In this document: positions 47,487-59,112 of the stretch, in pieces | How the letters are laid out: each line of letters begins with the position of its first letter | How positions within the stretch are numbered: the first letter of the stretch is position 1 | Assembly: GCA_023213215.1 (NCBI GenBank) | Contig: CP096136.1 | Location: 1,488,001-1,552,000 of the forward strand | Source: Flavobacterium sp. JAD_PAG50586_2 | GTDB taxonomy: Bacteria; Bacteroidota; Bacteroidia; Flavobacteriales; Flavobacteriaceae | Reading direction: 5' to 3' | DNA: 64,000 nucleotides | Translations under genes and position numbers: made by a program | Notes under the pieces: generated by a model | The model's database searches: none | Told to the model about the DNA's origin: nothing | The model's input: only the letters and a program-made list of their open reading frames with translations

Positions 47487-48853
47487 ATGAAAAAATTATT
47501 ACTTTTTTTCTCTTTAATTGCCTCATTTACAATAAACGCACAGTGGACATCGCAGGGAACTGGATTTTCTGCAGAATCTAGAGGATTAAACGAAATCAAA
47601 ATTGTTGATGCCAACACCGTTTGGGCGTTAGCTTATGATGGCTCAGGAGATGATGCCAATGTTCAGGAGATGACACTTACTACAGATGGTGGAGATTCAT
47701 GGACTGCAAAAGTTATTGAGCTTTTCAATCCAGATTTAGAAATAAATAACTTAAACCCTGTTAGTGCTACTACAGCCTGGGTTTCTGCTTTAATTCCTAC
47801 AGAAGGAAATGGTGTTATCTTCAAAACTGAGGATGGTGGAGATTCATGGACTCAGCAATTGTCTGAAGGATTCCAAACAACTGGTGAATCTTTCATCAAT
47901 GGAGTTCACTTTTTTAATGCCAATGAAGGTGTCGCTTATGGTGATCCTCTTGGCTCTGGTGCTGCCAGAAGGTTCGAAATTTACACAACTACTGATGGTG
48001 GTGAAAGCTGGACTATGATTCCTACGGGAAACAGCCCTCAAGCACAAGCTGGTGAATACGGATACAATAATTCACCGATAGTAATTGGTGATACGATTTG
48101 GATGACCACAAGTAAAGGACGTTTATACAGATCTAGTAACAAAGGTTTAAACTGGGTTGCTTATCAGGTAACTTCACTTGCCGATTTTGGGGTTACTCTA
48201 CACCCACACAAACTGGAACTGCTATTTTCAGTGATGTAAATACTGGTTTTTGTTTAAAAAATGTAAGAGCTGGAGTTGACCCTGATTTTACTTATACCCG
48301 TACTTTCGCAACAACAACTAACGGAGGTCAGACTTGGTCTACATTTGCTCCTTTTACAGGTACAAGATTCCTTTTAAATTATATACCGGGAACTACTACT
48401 ATCCTGGCAACTTCTGCGGAAACGCCAACCGGATCTGGAACTTCGGTTAGTCCTGACAATGGAAGTACATGGAATGAAGTGGAAGCGGAAGAACAAAGAG
48501 GTGTTTCTGCTATCTTAAACGCTACTACTATGTGGTGTGCTGGTTTTAGTGACGGTGATCCTGTGGGAACTTTAGGTATCTTTAAATTAGACGGTCAATT
48601 AGCAACGCCAACCGTTGAGGCTACTAAATTTAGTGTGTATCCAAACCCTGCAACTTCTATAATAACTATTGCTACTGCTGATGTTGATGGTTATAAATTA
48701 TCAGTAACTGATTTATCCGGTAAAACAGTGATGACTAAATCATTAAACGGAATAGAAAATACGGTAGATGTTTCTTCATTGGCTACTGGTGCTTATTTCT
48801 TCGAACTAACTTCTGACAGCAAAAGAGAAGTTGTTAAGATTCTTAAAAACTAA
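47487..48853 (+). CDS. Secreted BNR/Asp-box propeller protein with type IX sorting domain (one frame break)
   Basis: Rebuilt, it is ~455 residues: signal peptide (MKKLLLFFSLIASFTINAQ), then repeats with the Asp-box pattern TTDGGDSWTA, TEDGGDSWTQ, TTDGGESWTM, TTNGGQTWST and SPDNGSTWNE, suggesting a beta-propeller of six to seven blades. The C-terminal ~75 residues (FSVYPNPATSIITI to VVKILKN) are a type A sorting tail for export by the type IX system. The frame breaks at the G4 run 48189-48192, one base short. The enzyme activity, if any, is unknown. Confidence 0.88.
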
Positions 48854-48875
48854 TTCCAAATAAAATAGTATTTTT

Positions 48876-48903
48876 AAGGGCTGACATTGTTAGCCCTTTT
48901 TTT
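48876..48903 (+). terminator. Terminator of the T9SS cargo gene
   Basis: AAGGGCTGA and TTAGCCCTT pair (one G-U) around a short loop and are followed by a T-run. Confidence 0.8.
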
Positions 48904-48911
48904 ATCTCTAT

Positions 48912-50226
48912 ATGTTCAATCTTTTCAATTTATCGCTTCAGCTAAATGGTTTCCCAATAAAGGAAGCATCCATGGAATTGGAAAGAGTAAATGCAATCGC
49001 CGAAGATGCTTTTGAGGAATATACCCATCAGAAAAAAGGGAAATCGTTGCTTATCATCTAAAGCATAATAAATATTATCGCGAATTTGTTGGAAAAGATT
49101 CGGTCAACAACTGGAATGACCTTCCGGTAATGACTAAAAAGGAATTCCAAAAACCTTTAGCAGACAGACTTTCTGAAGGATTTACTCCAAAAAACGTTTA
49201 CGTTAATAAGACTTCAGGCTCAAGCGGAGATCCGTTTATTTTTGCCAAGGATAAATTTTGCCACGCATTAACCTGGACCAATATCTTCCAACATTTTGGC
49301 TGGTTTGGAATCGATTTCAATGCTTCATTGCAAGCGCGTTTTTACGGAATTCCGCTTGATTTTATCGGGAATAAAAAAGAGCGTATAAAAGATTTTCTAA
49401 GCCATCGTTACCGATTCACCATTTTCGATTTATCAGATGCTGTTTTAGAGAAAGTACTACTGAAATTCCAACAAAAAAAGTTTGATTACATAAACGGTTA
49501 TACCTCATCAATAGTATTGTTTGCTAAATTTTTACAGAAAAAAACATTATTCTAACAACGGTTTGCCCAAGCCTGAAATGCTGTGTTGTAACTTCGGAGA
49601 TGTTGTTTGAAGACGATAAAGTCTTGCTCGAAAGGCAATTTGGCGTTCCGGTTGTGAATGAATATGGCGCTTCCGAATTAGACCTGATTGCTTTTCAAAA
49701 CCCTGAAGGTGAATGGCAGGTAAATTCCGAAACTTTGTTCGTAGAGGTTTTGGATGAAAATAACAATGTCCTACCGAACGGAGAAGAAGGCCGGATTGTC
49801 ATTACTTCGCTCTACAATAAGGCACATCCATTTATCAGATATGACATTGGTGATGTTGGAATTTTGGATGGAAAAAGCACTTTCAAAAAACCAATCCTAA
49901 AGAAGCTTATTGGCCGGACCAACGATATTGCAATTTTGCCAAGCGGAAAAAAATCGCCCGGACTAACATTTTATTATGTTACTAAAAGTATCATTGAAGA
50001 CGACGGAAATGTCAAGGAGTTTGTGATAAAACAAACCAAAATCGATACTTTTGACATTGAATATGTAAGCGGATTAGAGTTGACAAAAGCCCAAATCATA
50101 CAAATCGAAAAAGCAATTACCACTTATTTAGAAAGTGGCCTAACTTTTTCGTTTACAAGAAAAGAAAAACTAGAACGCTCCAAAAGCGGAAAACTGAAAC
50201 AATTTGTTTCCTTAGTCAAACCATGA
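48912..50226 (+). CDS. Phenylacetate-CoA ligase/CapK-like adenylate-forming enzyme (two frame breaks)
   Basis: Rebuilt, it is ~438 residues. It has the AMP-binding family's glycine-rich YVNKTSGSSGDPFIFAKD near the N-terminus, VVNEYGASELDLIAF, ILPNGEEGRIVITSLYNKAHPFIRYDIGDVG (short segments of a longer stretch) and a C-terminal KLERSKSGKLKQFVS. CapK-type members occur in capsule and O-antigen loci, where they may activate acids for sugar decoration. Breaks lie at 49032-49037 (A6) and 49538-49544 (A7). It overlaps wecB by 4 nt, so it is part of the polysaccharide operon. Confidence 0.82.
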
Positions 50227-51310
50227 AAATAACCATAGTCGCCGGCGCAAGGCCCAATTTTATTAAAATCGCTCCCATCATTAAAGCCATTGAAAAAAGG
50301 CAAGACGAAGGAGCAAATATCTCGTACCGATTGGTGCACACGGGTCAGCATTATGATAAAAACCTCAGCGACACATTTTTTGAAGAACTGAATATTCCGC
50401 ATCCGAATGCTAATTTAGACGTAAAAAGCGGATCTCAATCCGTTCAGACGGCTGCCATTATGATTGCTTTTGAACAGGAATTACTTCAAAATCCATGCGA
50501 TTTGGTTTTAGTCGTTGGCGATGTCAACTCGACTATGGCCTGTGCTATTGTAGCCAAGAAATTAAATGTAAAAGTTACGCATGTAGAAGCCGGAATCCGT
50601 TCAGGAGATATGACGATGCCTGAAGAAATCAATAGAATTGTAACCGATAGCATTACCGATTATTTCTTCACAACCTCAACTTCGGCTGGCGAAAATTTAT
50701 TGAAATATGGTGCAGAACCTTCAGCTGTGCATTTCGTTGGGAATGTAATGATTGATACTTTACACCAAAACCTCCATCGGATTTCCCTCCTTCCTTTTGG
50801 ACAGAATGTCAATTGGAAACTGGAAACTACATAATACTCACTCTACATCGTCCCGCAAATGTAGATGAAGAGCAATCACTAATAAATCTGTTGCAGGGAA
50901 TTGATAAAATGGTAGGTGGCAAAAAGATTATTTTTCCAATCCATCCTAGAACCAAGGCAATATTGGGCGAAACCAATCTCAAACTCAAAAACATTTTCTT
51001 CGTTGAGCCACAAGGTTATCTCAATTTCATGTATCTGATAAAAAACAGTTTTGCCGTGATTACAGATTCGGGTGGAATTTCCGAAGAAACTACAGTGTTG
51101 GGAATTCCTTGTTTTACGATGCGAAATAATACCGAAAGACCCGAAACACAAACCATAGGAACCAATACTTTAGTGGGCACATCGATAGAAAATCTGGAAA
51201 AAATCTTTAATGAATTCTTGGAAAATGGCCTAAGAAAAGCTGGTATTCCTGAACTTTGGGATGGTAAAACGGCAGAACGTATTATAGCTATTTTGCTTTC
51301 AAAAAAATAG
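50223..51310 (+). CDS. wecB: UDP-N-acetylglucosamine 2-epimerase, non-hydrolysing (one frame break)
   Basis: WecB makes UDP-ManNAc from UDP-GlcNAc. Rebuilt, it is ~362 residues: KITIVAGARPNFIKIAPIIKAI, VHTGQHYDKNLSDTFFEELNIP, VVGDVNSTMACAIVAKKLNVKVTHVEAGIRSGD, and later LTLHRPANVDEE, FVEPQGYLNFMYLI and TDSGGISEETTVLGIPC. One C is missing from the C3 run at 50785-50787, after which the frame reads RISPPSFWTECQLETGNY. It overlaps the ligase gene by 4 nt and the next GT4 gene by one base, so the operon is tightly coupled. Confidence 0.92.
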
Positions 51311-52494
51311 TGGAAGATATTCTCATCATATCAAATTATTATCCACCTGAAAAGGGTGCTGCTGCTAATCGGATTGAACAGTTAGCATTGAAATTACATC
51401 AGAATAATTATAAGGTGTCGGTAATTTGTCCACTCGGAAATTATCCAAAAGGAGAACTGTTCCCCGAATACAAAGGCAAATTTTCAGTACTAGAGAATCG
51501 CGATAACGTGACTGTAAAGCGACTTTGGATTTACCCAAGTGTTAGCAAGAATTTGCTGGTTCGGATTGTTTCTGTCCTGTCGTTTTCCATGAGTTTGTTT
51601 TTTTATTTATTGTTTAGAAAAACGCCAAAGAAAGTTGTGGTGCAGTCGCCACCGTTATTGCTTTCGTTTATTTCGGTTTTAGTGCTTTCGCTGAAGAATA
51701 AAAAAATTATCCTGAACATTTCCGATTTGTGGCCTTTGGCTGCCATCGAATTGAATGCCTTGAAAAAAGATTCGCTTTCCCACAAGTTATCTTTGTTTTT
51801 TGAACGGATTATTTACAAAAAAGCGACTTTAATTTTGGGTCAGTCACATGAAATTATTACACATGTCCATTCCTTATTTCCTGAAAAAAAATGTTTTTTA
51901 TACCGAAATTTTCCAGACCATAACGTTTCTGAAATGGAACTCAAGACTGAAAAGAGCCAGCCGATAAAAATCTTCTATGCCGGACTTTTGGGAATTGCAC
52001 AAGGTGTATTCGAATTATGCCAAAAAATCGATTTAAAAGACCTAAATCTGGAATTCCACATCTTTGGCGATGGTGCCGAAAAAAGTCAAATAAAAACCCT
52101 CCTTTCGCCTGAAAAAGAAATGCAAATCTTTTTCCATGGTATGTTGGACCGAAAGGAACTGCATGAACAATTAAAGTCTTTTGATATCGCAATCGTTCCG
52201 CTAAAAACTCGGATTTATGGCTCAGTGCCTTCCAAGATTTTTGAATATGGATCGCTAGGTTTTCCTATATTGTATTTTGGCGGTGGGGAAGGCGAAAATC
52301 TTGTTACAGATAATGATTTGGGTTGGGTTGCTGACGTTGGTAACTATGAAGATTTAAATGAAAAACTCCAATTAATTTCACGATTGAATAAATCAGATTT
52401 GGATTCCATGAAAGGAAAGATTTTCGAAAAGGCTGGGGAAGTATTTAATCTCGATAGTCAGATGAAAATACTGATTGCACAAGATGTATTCTAA
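51310..52494 (+). CDS. Glycosyltransferase family 4
   Basis: This 394-residue glycosyltransferase starts with GTG (MEDILIISNYYPPEKGAAANR), overlapping the wecB stop by one base. It has the two-lobed GT-B pattern: donor-side IKIFYAGLLGIAQGVFELC, LEFHIFGDGAEKSQIKTLL and FHGMLDRKELHEQLKSFDIAIVPLKTRIYGSVPSKIFEYGSLG in short stretches (E-x7-E region). It resembles WbuB-type ManNAc/FucNAc transferases, which fits wecB upstream. The linkage and acceptor cannot be told. The 3' end converges with the priming transferase, overlapping by 4 nt. Confidence 0.88.
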   Translation: MEDILIISNYYPPEKGAAANRIEQLALKLHQNNYKVSVICPLGNYPKGELFPEYKGKFSVLENRDNVTVKRLWIYPSVSKNLLVRIVSVLSFSMSLFFYLLFRKTPKKVVVQSPPLLLSFISVLVLSLKNKKIILNISDLWPLAAIELNALKKDSLSHKLSLFFERIIYKKATLILGQSHEIITHVHSLFPEKKCFLYRNFPDHNVSEMELKTEKSQPIKIFYAGLLGIAQGVFELCQKIDLKDLNLEFHIFGDGAEKSQIKTLLSPEKEMQIFFHGMLDRKELHEQLKSFDIAIVPLKTRIYGSVPSKIFEYGSLGFPILYFGGGEGENLVTDNDLGWVADVGNYEDLNEKLQLISRLNKSDLDSMKGKIFEKAGEVFNLDSQMKILIAQDVF

Positions 52495-53858
52495 TAGGCT
52501 TTATCCTCGCCTTTGAAAATATTGAATACCGTTTGGAAAATAATTTTTATATCCATCACTAAGGACCAGTTTTCGATATAAAAAACATCGAGTTTTATAC
52601 GATTTACCATGTCTTCCTCGGTTTCTATTTCACCTCTGAATCCTTTTACCTGAGCTAATCCTGTTATTCCCGGCTTAACATAGTGCCGAACCATATATTT
52701 CTTGATTTTGCTGGCGTAGGCTTTATTTTGTGACCACAAGTGCGGTCTTGGACCTACAACTGACATGTCTCCAAGCAAAACATTAAAAAACTGGGGCAAT
52801 TCATCCATACTTGTCTTTCTCATAAATTTGCCCATTTTGGTAACTCTTGGGTCATTTTTAGAAGCCTCTTTTTCAGTAAAACCATTTACCTGCATCGAAC
52901 GGAATTTATAACAAAAGAATTCTTCCTCGTCAATTCCGGGTCTTCCCTGTTTGAAAAAACCGGTCCTTTTGATTCTAATTTTATCAGGATAGCTAAAATC
53001 GGAATTAACCATGAGAGGATGAAAATGATTACGAATAGAGAAAAAAATAGGTCAAATGCACGCTTAACACCTTTAATCAGTGGATTATGTAGTTGTGTTT
53101 TTTGAAGCGAAAGCACTGGGAACAACTCGTAATAATCAACTTTTAGGTTTTTAGAGAAGATTTCCTTTGTATCAGGAATAAATTTTATGGTCTTATTGGT
53201 TTCATCCGCGAATTCAACTAAGTCTTTTAATTTTTCATTGGAAATTTCATTAAGCGAACAATAAATCTCGTCGATTTTGTTATCAATTGTATACTGCTTT
53301 ATTTCATCTATTTTACCAATGATATTTGGGTTTTGCTTTTTATCCGAAAAATAACCTGCAAATCGGTAACCATAATCAATCCTTGTTTCAAAAACTTCCT
53401 TTAATCGAATGGCTTCTGGGGTATATCCGATAATGATTGCGCTTCTGTAATTGCTTCCGGTAACAATCCTGTATTTTTTTAGATAAATAAATAAAAAGTA
53501 TTTAAAGGCAATAATGACACTAAAACTTACACATATAAAAATGGCGACAGAAGAAACCACTAAAAACAGCGGTTTTGGCAAAAGGGAAAAAGGCAATTAC
53601 AACCAATAAAAAAACACTGAATTGTTTCATCAGTTTTGAGATAATTTCTACCGGTGTTGTAAATCTGAAGATTTCGTAATAGCGTACTATAACTGCAATT
53701 AAAATCCAGCTAACTGTTTGGTATGTCAAATAATACAACATGTTGAGCCCTAAATCCCTGAAGAAGTATAAGCTTAGTGCTGTTATTACAATTAGGTCGA
53801 ATAGTATGCTAATCGGCCTAATATATTTTGAATACCTCCCTGTATGCTGTGCAACCAT
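52491..53858 (-). CDS. Polyprenyl glycosylphosphotransferase (WcaJ-type priming enzyme), two frame breaks
   Basis: Rebuilt, it is ~455 residues. It has four N-terminal membrane helices and a CoA-binding-like central domain (IIIGYTPEAIRLKEVFETR). The C-terminal catalytic domain has GVKRAFDLFFSLFVIIFIL, KSFRSM-like FCYKFRSMQVNG, MRKTSMDELPQFFNVLLGDMSVVGPRPHL and YVKPGITGLAQVKGFRGE. The family transfers the first sugar-1-phosphate to undecaprenyl phosphate. Breaks: the A6 run at 52954-52959 (one short), and near 53572-53576, where one extra base (A5) or two missing bases would restore the frame. The sugar is probably glucose or galactose, undetermined. Confidence 0.85.
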
Positions 53859-53863
53859 AGATA

Positions 53864-54847
53864 CTAGTGGATATAACTTTTAAAGTCTTTATGCTCTTCT
53901 TTTAAAAGCTCTTCAGAAGAAAGAGATTTAAAATACTCATATGTTAGTTTCATTCCTTCTTCTCTGGAAACTTTTGCTTCCCAGCCTAAAATATTCCTGG
54001 CGCGTGTAGTGTCAGGTTGGCGTTGCATCGGATCGTTTATTGGCAACGGATGGTACACTACTTTTTGGTTTGTACCGGTAAGTTTTATGATTTCATCCGC
54101 AAAATCCTTGATGGTAATCTCATTTGGATTTCCAATGTTTACCGGCTGTGAATAATCGGAGTGCAGCAATCTGAAAATACCTTCCACCTGATCTGTAACG
54201 TAACAAAAGGAGCGTGTTTGGCTTCCGTCGCCAAAAATGGTTAAATCCTCACCTCGTAACGCCTGACCGATGAAGGCCGGAATGACACGTCCGTCATTGA
54301 GTCTCATTCTTGGCCCGTATGTGTTGAATATCCTAACTATTCTGGTTTCTACACCGTGAAATGTATGATAAGCCATTGTTATTGATTCCTGAAAACGTTT
54401 TGCTTCGTCGTAAACGCCTCTTGGACCAATGGTATTAACGTTACCGTAGTAATCTTCTGTTTGTGGATGCACTAAAGGATCACCATAAATCTCTGAAGTT
54501 GAGGCAATAAGAATCCTAGCTTTTTTAACGCGGGCCAATCCAAGAAGATTGTGTGTTCCAAGAGATCCTACTTTTAAGGTCTGGATTGGGATTTTTAAAT
54601 AATCTATCGGACTTGCAGGTGATGCGAAATGAAGGATGTAATCTAAATCTCCTGGTATGTGCACAAATTTGGTTACATCGTGATGGTAAAATTCGAAGTT
54701 TTTATGTTTGAATAAATGTTCGATGTTCTTTAAATCACCCGTTATCAGATTATCCATTCCAATTACGAAATAACCTTCGGCTATAAAACGATCACAAAGA
54801 TGAGAGCCCAAAAATCCGGCTGCACCAGTAATTAGTATTTTTTTCAT
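53864..54847 (-). CDS. UDP-glucuronic acid decarboxylase (UXS family)
   Basis: This 327-residue SDR enzyme makes UDP-xylose from UDP-glucuronate. It has the NAD motif [39 protein letters not shown] and [15 protein letters not shown]. The catalytic Tyr-x3-Lys is in [18 protein letters not shown], followed by [12 protein letters not shown] and [17 protein letters not shown]. These match UXS rather than a plain epimerase. It is 7 nt downstream of the O-antigen ligase gene and 5 nt before the priming transferase, so one operon. Confidence 0.93.
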   Translation of the reverse strand: MKKILITGAAGFLGSHLCDRFIAEGYFVIGMDNLITGDLKNIEHLFKHKNFEFYHHDVTKFVHIPGDLDYILHFASPASPIDYLKIPIQTLKVGSLGTHNLLGLARVKKARILIASTSEIYGDPLVHPQTEDYYGNVNTIGPRGVYDEAKRFQESITMAYHTFHGVETRIVRIFNTYGPRMRLNDGRVIPAFIGQALRGEDLTIFGDGSQTRSFCYVTDQVEGIFRLLHSDYSQPVNIGNPNEITIKDFADEIIKLTGTNQKVVYHPLPINDPMQRQPDTTRARNILGWEAKVSREEGMKLTYEYFKSLSSEELLKEEHKDFKSYIH

Positions 54848-54854
54848 ATAAATT

Positions 54855-56188
54855 TTATTCTACTTTGGGGGTCTTTTGACCAATCCCGGAATTAAAAAGA
54901 CAATACATCACCGTAAAAAACACAACCCCTCTTTGCCTCCATAAAAATGATTCGGTCAAAAATAAACTTATCATTAGAAATGCAAAAGCAAAATGGACAA
55001 AATCTTTTGATTTCATTGCATTTTTAACATTCACAATCAGCATTATTAATAATAAGATAAAACCAAACACACCCAATTCGGCAAAGTTCTGAACATATTG
55101 ATTGTGAAAATTCATTTTTTGATAGCCATCAGTTGACTCATCGCCTTGATAAACATGGTAGGCAATACTTTTCTCCTCAATTTTTGGATAGGAAGCATTC
55201 AAACCATATCCCTTCCAGAAAATACCATCTTCCTGCAGCATTTCTAAAAATATCCTGAATTGATATACCCTAAAAGCTGTTCCCGGAAAAAAATCGTTTG
55301 GATTAAATGTATCATTTGTCCAGGCCTGCTTTATGCTGACGTTATAAAATGTTGAGTTATTTTCTTTGGAAATGACGTCATTAACAGTACTGTCTGTCAT
55401 TATGGTTTCATATTCCTGACGCAATTTATCTTTAAGGACTCCAATAAAAGCAAACGATAAGATCAACAAGAGTAAGACAATAAGATTCTTTAAACGCATT
55501 TGTTTCGAAAGCTTAGAGTAAAACAAATGGTAAACTATTATCAAACCGATAAAAGCAGCGATAATATTTGTAGATGAAAGTAAAATAACCATTGCCAATA
55601 AAACCGCAATACTCAGAAAATCGATTAATTTCTTTGCAGGTTTTGTATAAAAATAAAAAAAGGAAGTGGCCATATAAACCGAAACATGAATGGCATTTAC
55701 ATCTTTGGTTACCAGTTCGTGGTAAAAGAAAACATTGATATCATTATTAGCAAAATACCTTATTGCCGCCTTTATGAGATAGAACAAAGCATATAGTAAA
55801 ATCCCATAGCTATAACACTTCAGCACAAATTGTTTTTGGGTTTCCGAAACCTTTCCAAATACTATAAAACATAACGGAATAATAAATAGAGACAATTCTT
55901 TTGACAGTGCGGGCAATGTTTCACTTTTATCGATTGTCCAAAAATAGGACAGCAACATCAGGAAATAAAGTAGCATAGGGAATGCTAAAGTCCATGTTAG
56001 CTTAAGATTTTGTTTTTTAAAAAAAAGAAAGTGGAAAGCACCAACGCTGCTAAGCAAATACTATTAACCGTATGCGTTAGCGGAATAGAAAGTAACACTA
56101 AGATTAATAAAAAAACCGGTGTTTCTTTGTTAAATTCCTGATTTGTATTCTGAGAAAAAAACTGAAAAAATGTATTGTTATTCTTCAT
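54855..56188 (-). CDS. O-antigen ligase-like membrane protein (one frame break)
   Basis: Rebuilt, it is ~444 residues with about 10-12 membrane helices. The Wzy_C/O-antigen ligase pattern includes a periplasmic loop with [23 protein letters not shown] near the C-terminus (His-x-Q-Y in the loop). Upstream lies [26 protein letters not shown]. It may be WaaL-like, or a polymerase. The frame breaks in the A8 run at 56019-56026; the repaired protein reads [19 protein letters not shown]. It starts the minus-strand set ahead of the UXS gene. Confidence 0.82.
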
Positions 56189-56306
56189 TTATTTTATTCT
56201 TGTCTCTGGCAAGTTAGGATTTTTTATTCTGTTATTAAAAATATTTGCCAAACAAATCGGTGTCAGATGAAATTTAGGTTTTGCCTGTAGGGAAAATAAA
56301 ATAAAA

Positions 56307-56335
56307 AACCTCAAAACCTGTTAGGCTCTGAGGTT
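56307..56335 (-). terminator. Terminator of the GDP-mannose-epimerase-like gene
   Basis: On the minus strand AACCTCA and TGAGGTT pair around an inner CCT/AGG stem, followed by TTTTTATTTT. It ends the unit formed by the SDR, WecG and GME-like genes. Confidence 0.75.
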
Positions 56336-56355
56336 ATATTTAGCATCAAGTTTAG

Positions 56356-57323
56356 TTATTTTTTTACTTCCACCTGGATTTGGCTTTCTATCCAAGCATA
56401 CGTTTTTTTCATTCCTTCAATTAATGGCATTGACGGTTCCCACTGCAGCTTTTCAAGCAAGAGCTTATTGTCTGAATTTCTTCCTCTAACACCCGTTGGC
56501 CCAGGAATATTGTTGATTTTTAAATCTTTTCCTGAAATATCAATTGCCATCTGTGCAAAATCATTGATGGCAATCATCTCTTCTGAACCAATGTTAACCG
56601 GTCCTGTAAAATCGGAATTCATTAATCGCATAACAGCCTCGATACATTCGTCGATGTATAAGAAAGAGCGGGTTTGTTTTCCGTCTCCCCACACTTCGAT
56701 GCTTGTTTGGTTTTCAGCTTCTGCTGCTTTTCTACACATTGCTGCTGGTGCTTTCTCTTTACCGCCATTCCATGTTCCCTGTGGTCCAAATATATTGTGG
56801 AATCTTGCGATTCTTACTTCGATTCCGTAATTTCTATTGTATGACAGGTAAAGTCTTTCGCTAAATAATTTCTCCCATCCGTATTCACTATCGGGAGCAG
56901 CTGGATAAGCTGAATCTTCAGAACATTTAGGATTGCTTGGATCCATTTGATTGTATTCAGGATACATACAGGCTGATGAAGAATAGAATATCTTTTTCAC
57001 GCCTTCTTTTTGAGAGGCTCCCAATACGTTAAGGTTACACAAGGCTGAGTTATTCATTACATCTGCATCGTGGTCTCCGGTAAAGATATACCCCGCACCA
57101 CCCATATCGGCAGCTAACTGATAAACTTCATCCATTCCTTTTACGGCATTTTGCGCAACGATTGGATCTCTTAAATCACCTAATATGAACTCATCAGAAT
57201 TGTTGTTTCCATATTCATTTTCCTTTAAATCAACACCTCTTACCCAAAATCCTTCTGACTTTAATCTATTTACAAGGTGTCCTCCAATAAACCCCCTGCA
57301 CCACATACTAATATTTTCTTCAT
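56356..57323 (-). CDS. GDP-mannose 3,5-epimerase-like SDR (one frame break at the N-terminus)
   Basis: Rebuilt, it is ~322 residues. The start at 57323 gives MKKILVCGAGGFIGGHLVNRL; a G is missing from the G5 run at 57292-57296, which otherwise removes the first codons. It closely follows plant GME: YQLAADMGGAGYIF, SSSACMYPEYNQMD, EYGWEKLFSERLYLSYN (YxxxK as YGWEK), ARFHNIFGPQGTWNGGKEKAPAAMCRK and DGKQTRSFLYIDECIEA. GME makes GDP-L-galactose, so a rare sugar may be in the polymer. A nearby different SDR epimerase activity cannot be excluded. Confidence 0.82.
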
Positions 57324-57385
57324 TTTAAGTTTAATTATCTAAATTATTGTTTTCAAAGTGCGAATTTAAGAATTATTTTTATAAG

Positions 57386-58128
57386 TTATTTGTTATTAAC
57401 AATTACCTTGTTAGCTTTATTCGTTAAAATCATACTTAAAAGCTTAAAACCACTAAAATAACGGGGAATAAAAACTTTTGGGTTTGAGATACAGCGCAGT
57501 AACCAACCCATATAGATATAATCTACCCAAACCGGCATATTTACCTGTCTGCCTGTTTTGAATGCCAATGCTGCACCTGTACACAAAATTGCAGGCGAAT
57601 AAGATAGGTTACTCTTTAGGAACAATCCCAGTTTTTCCTGGGTTCCACCGCCAATATTGATGAATATCCATTTTGGTTTTTGCGCTTCGATTAATGCCAA
57701 AAGTTTTGTGTCATTAACGTTTCCATTGTAAAATGGTGCTGTATAAATATCTTGTTCTTCTATTTTCAGTCCTTTGCTGTTTAGGAAATCCTTATTTATT
57801 TTTCCGTCTACATCTGAAGGGTTTACCAAAAAAAACTGTCGTTTTTGAATTTATCAATATTGTCCATGAAAAAATTGATGAATTCAAGTCCTGAAATCTT
57901 ATTTATCTTGTTTTTGAAAAATGAATTCCAAATCAATACCATATAACCACTATCGGGAATCACAACATCTGATCCTAACAGCGCATCATAATATTCCTTA
58001 TCGCGATTCACTGTTACCAGTGCCGGAGCGGCAGGAACCGTCATTAAGCCTCCCTTATTGCTTAAAATATTAAATACCTCTTCGGTCTTTCCTTTAAAGA
58101 ATTGTATTCCTAAAATTTGAATTGTCAT
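57386..58128 (-). CDS. WecG/TagA/CpsF-family glycosyltransferase (one frame break)
   Basis: Rebuilt, it is ~247 residues. It has ALVTVNRDKEYYDALLGSDVVIPDSG with the family's N-terminal Asp, KISGLEFINFFMDN in the middle, and later WIFINIGGGTQEKLGLFL and ICTGAALAFKTGRQVNMPVWV. The family adds ManNAc-type sugars to lipid-linked intermediates, which fits wecB. One T is missing from the A8 run at 57828-57835. The frame resumes as LVNPSDVDGKINKDFL. It lies between two sugar-nucleotide SDR genes. Confidence 0.86.
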
Positions 58129-58153
58129 TAAAAGTAATTTTATAGCAAATATT

Positions 58154-59112
58154 CTAATTTTTCTTCAACCAGGAAGCGGTTATTGTAACTCCTTCCTGTA
58201 AAGAATACGGTAATTCTCCGCAAAGTTTCTCTAATCTTTGTGTATCATAAACCATATTGGTAATTAAATTATTTAACCTGAAAGTCGTTAGTGGTGGATT
58301 TTGCCAGCCTAGTTTTTGGAGCAAATCTCCCGCCTTAGAAGCTATTTTCAGGAAAGGCATTGGAATTTCTGTAGTTTGTTTTATTCCAAATTCCTGAGAA
58401 ACCATATCAGCCCATTCCTTCAAATCAAGTGGTGGGTAATCCGTGAGATAATACGTTAAATCTAAATTTTCTTTGGGTTCAAAAAGCATTTTCTCCAACT
58501 GGAAAACCGTATTTAATACAAAGCCAAATGATTTTTTTGGATTGTGGTTTTCAGGTAAAAAAAACATTCTTTTCCTTACGGTATCAAAAAAAGTTCGGTA
58601 AGGAATCTCAAAATAGGGCCCCCAAATAGAAGTTGGCCTCACCATAACATAATCATGATTTGCGGAAGCTTTTACCTTTTTTCTCCGATAACCTTGCTTT
58701 CGCCATATAAATTTGGCGCGCAATAATCATTAAAATCCTTAGGGATATAATCTATCCGGCAAACCATCCTGCTTGATGCGTAAATCGTTCTCTTGATATT
58801 TGGAAAAGAATTGATGATATCAATCATGTTTTGGACACCATCGGTATTGGCTGCATAACCGGCAATTGATTTATTTTCATTTAAATCGGTCCTGGCGGCC
58901 AAATGAATAACGTAATCCGGATTGAAATCGGTGAAACATTTTAAAAGCTGGTCCTTATTTAGGATATCGCCTTTCACCCAGTTCTTGCTAAACTGTTTGT
59001 TTTTCGGCTCTTTGATATCGAAATTGATTATTTCATGATTTCTGGAACAGAAATACTCAACCAAATTAGTGCCTATAAAACCAGATCCGCCTGTAACAAG
59101 TATCTTTGCCAT
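58154..59112 (-). CDS. NAD-dependent epimerase/dehydratase (extended SDR), one frame break
   Basis: Rebuilt, it is ~319 residues: AKILVTGGSGFIGTNLVEYF (NAD motif), VIHLAARTDLNENKSIAGYA, and TIYASSRMVC. The catalytic Tyr-x3-Lys region is NLYGESKVIGEKKVKASANH. VMVRPTSIWGPYF and C-terminal DTQRLEKLCGELPYSLQEGV follow. One A is missing from the T6 run at 58677-58682, splitting the raw reading. The substrate is a nucleotide sugar, not specified. It begins the minus-strand group with WecG and the GME-like gene. Confidence 0.85.
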
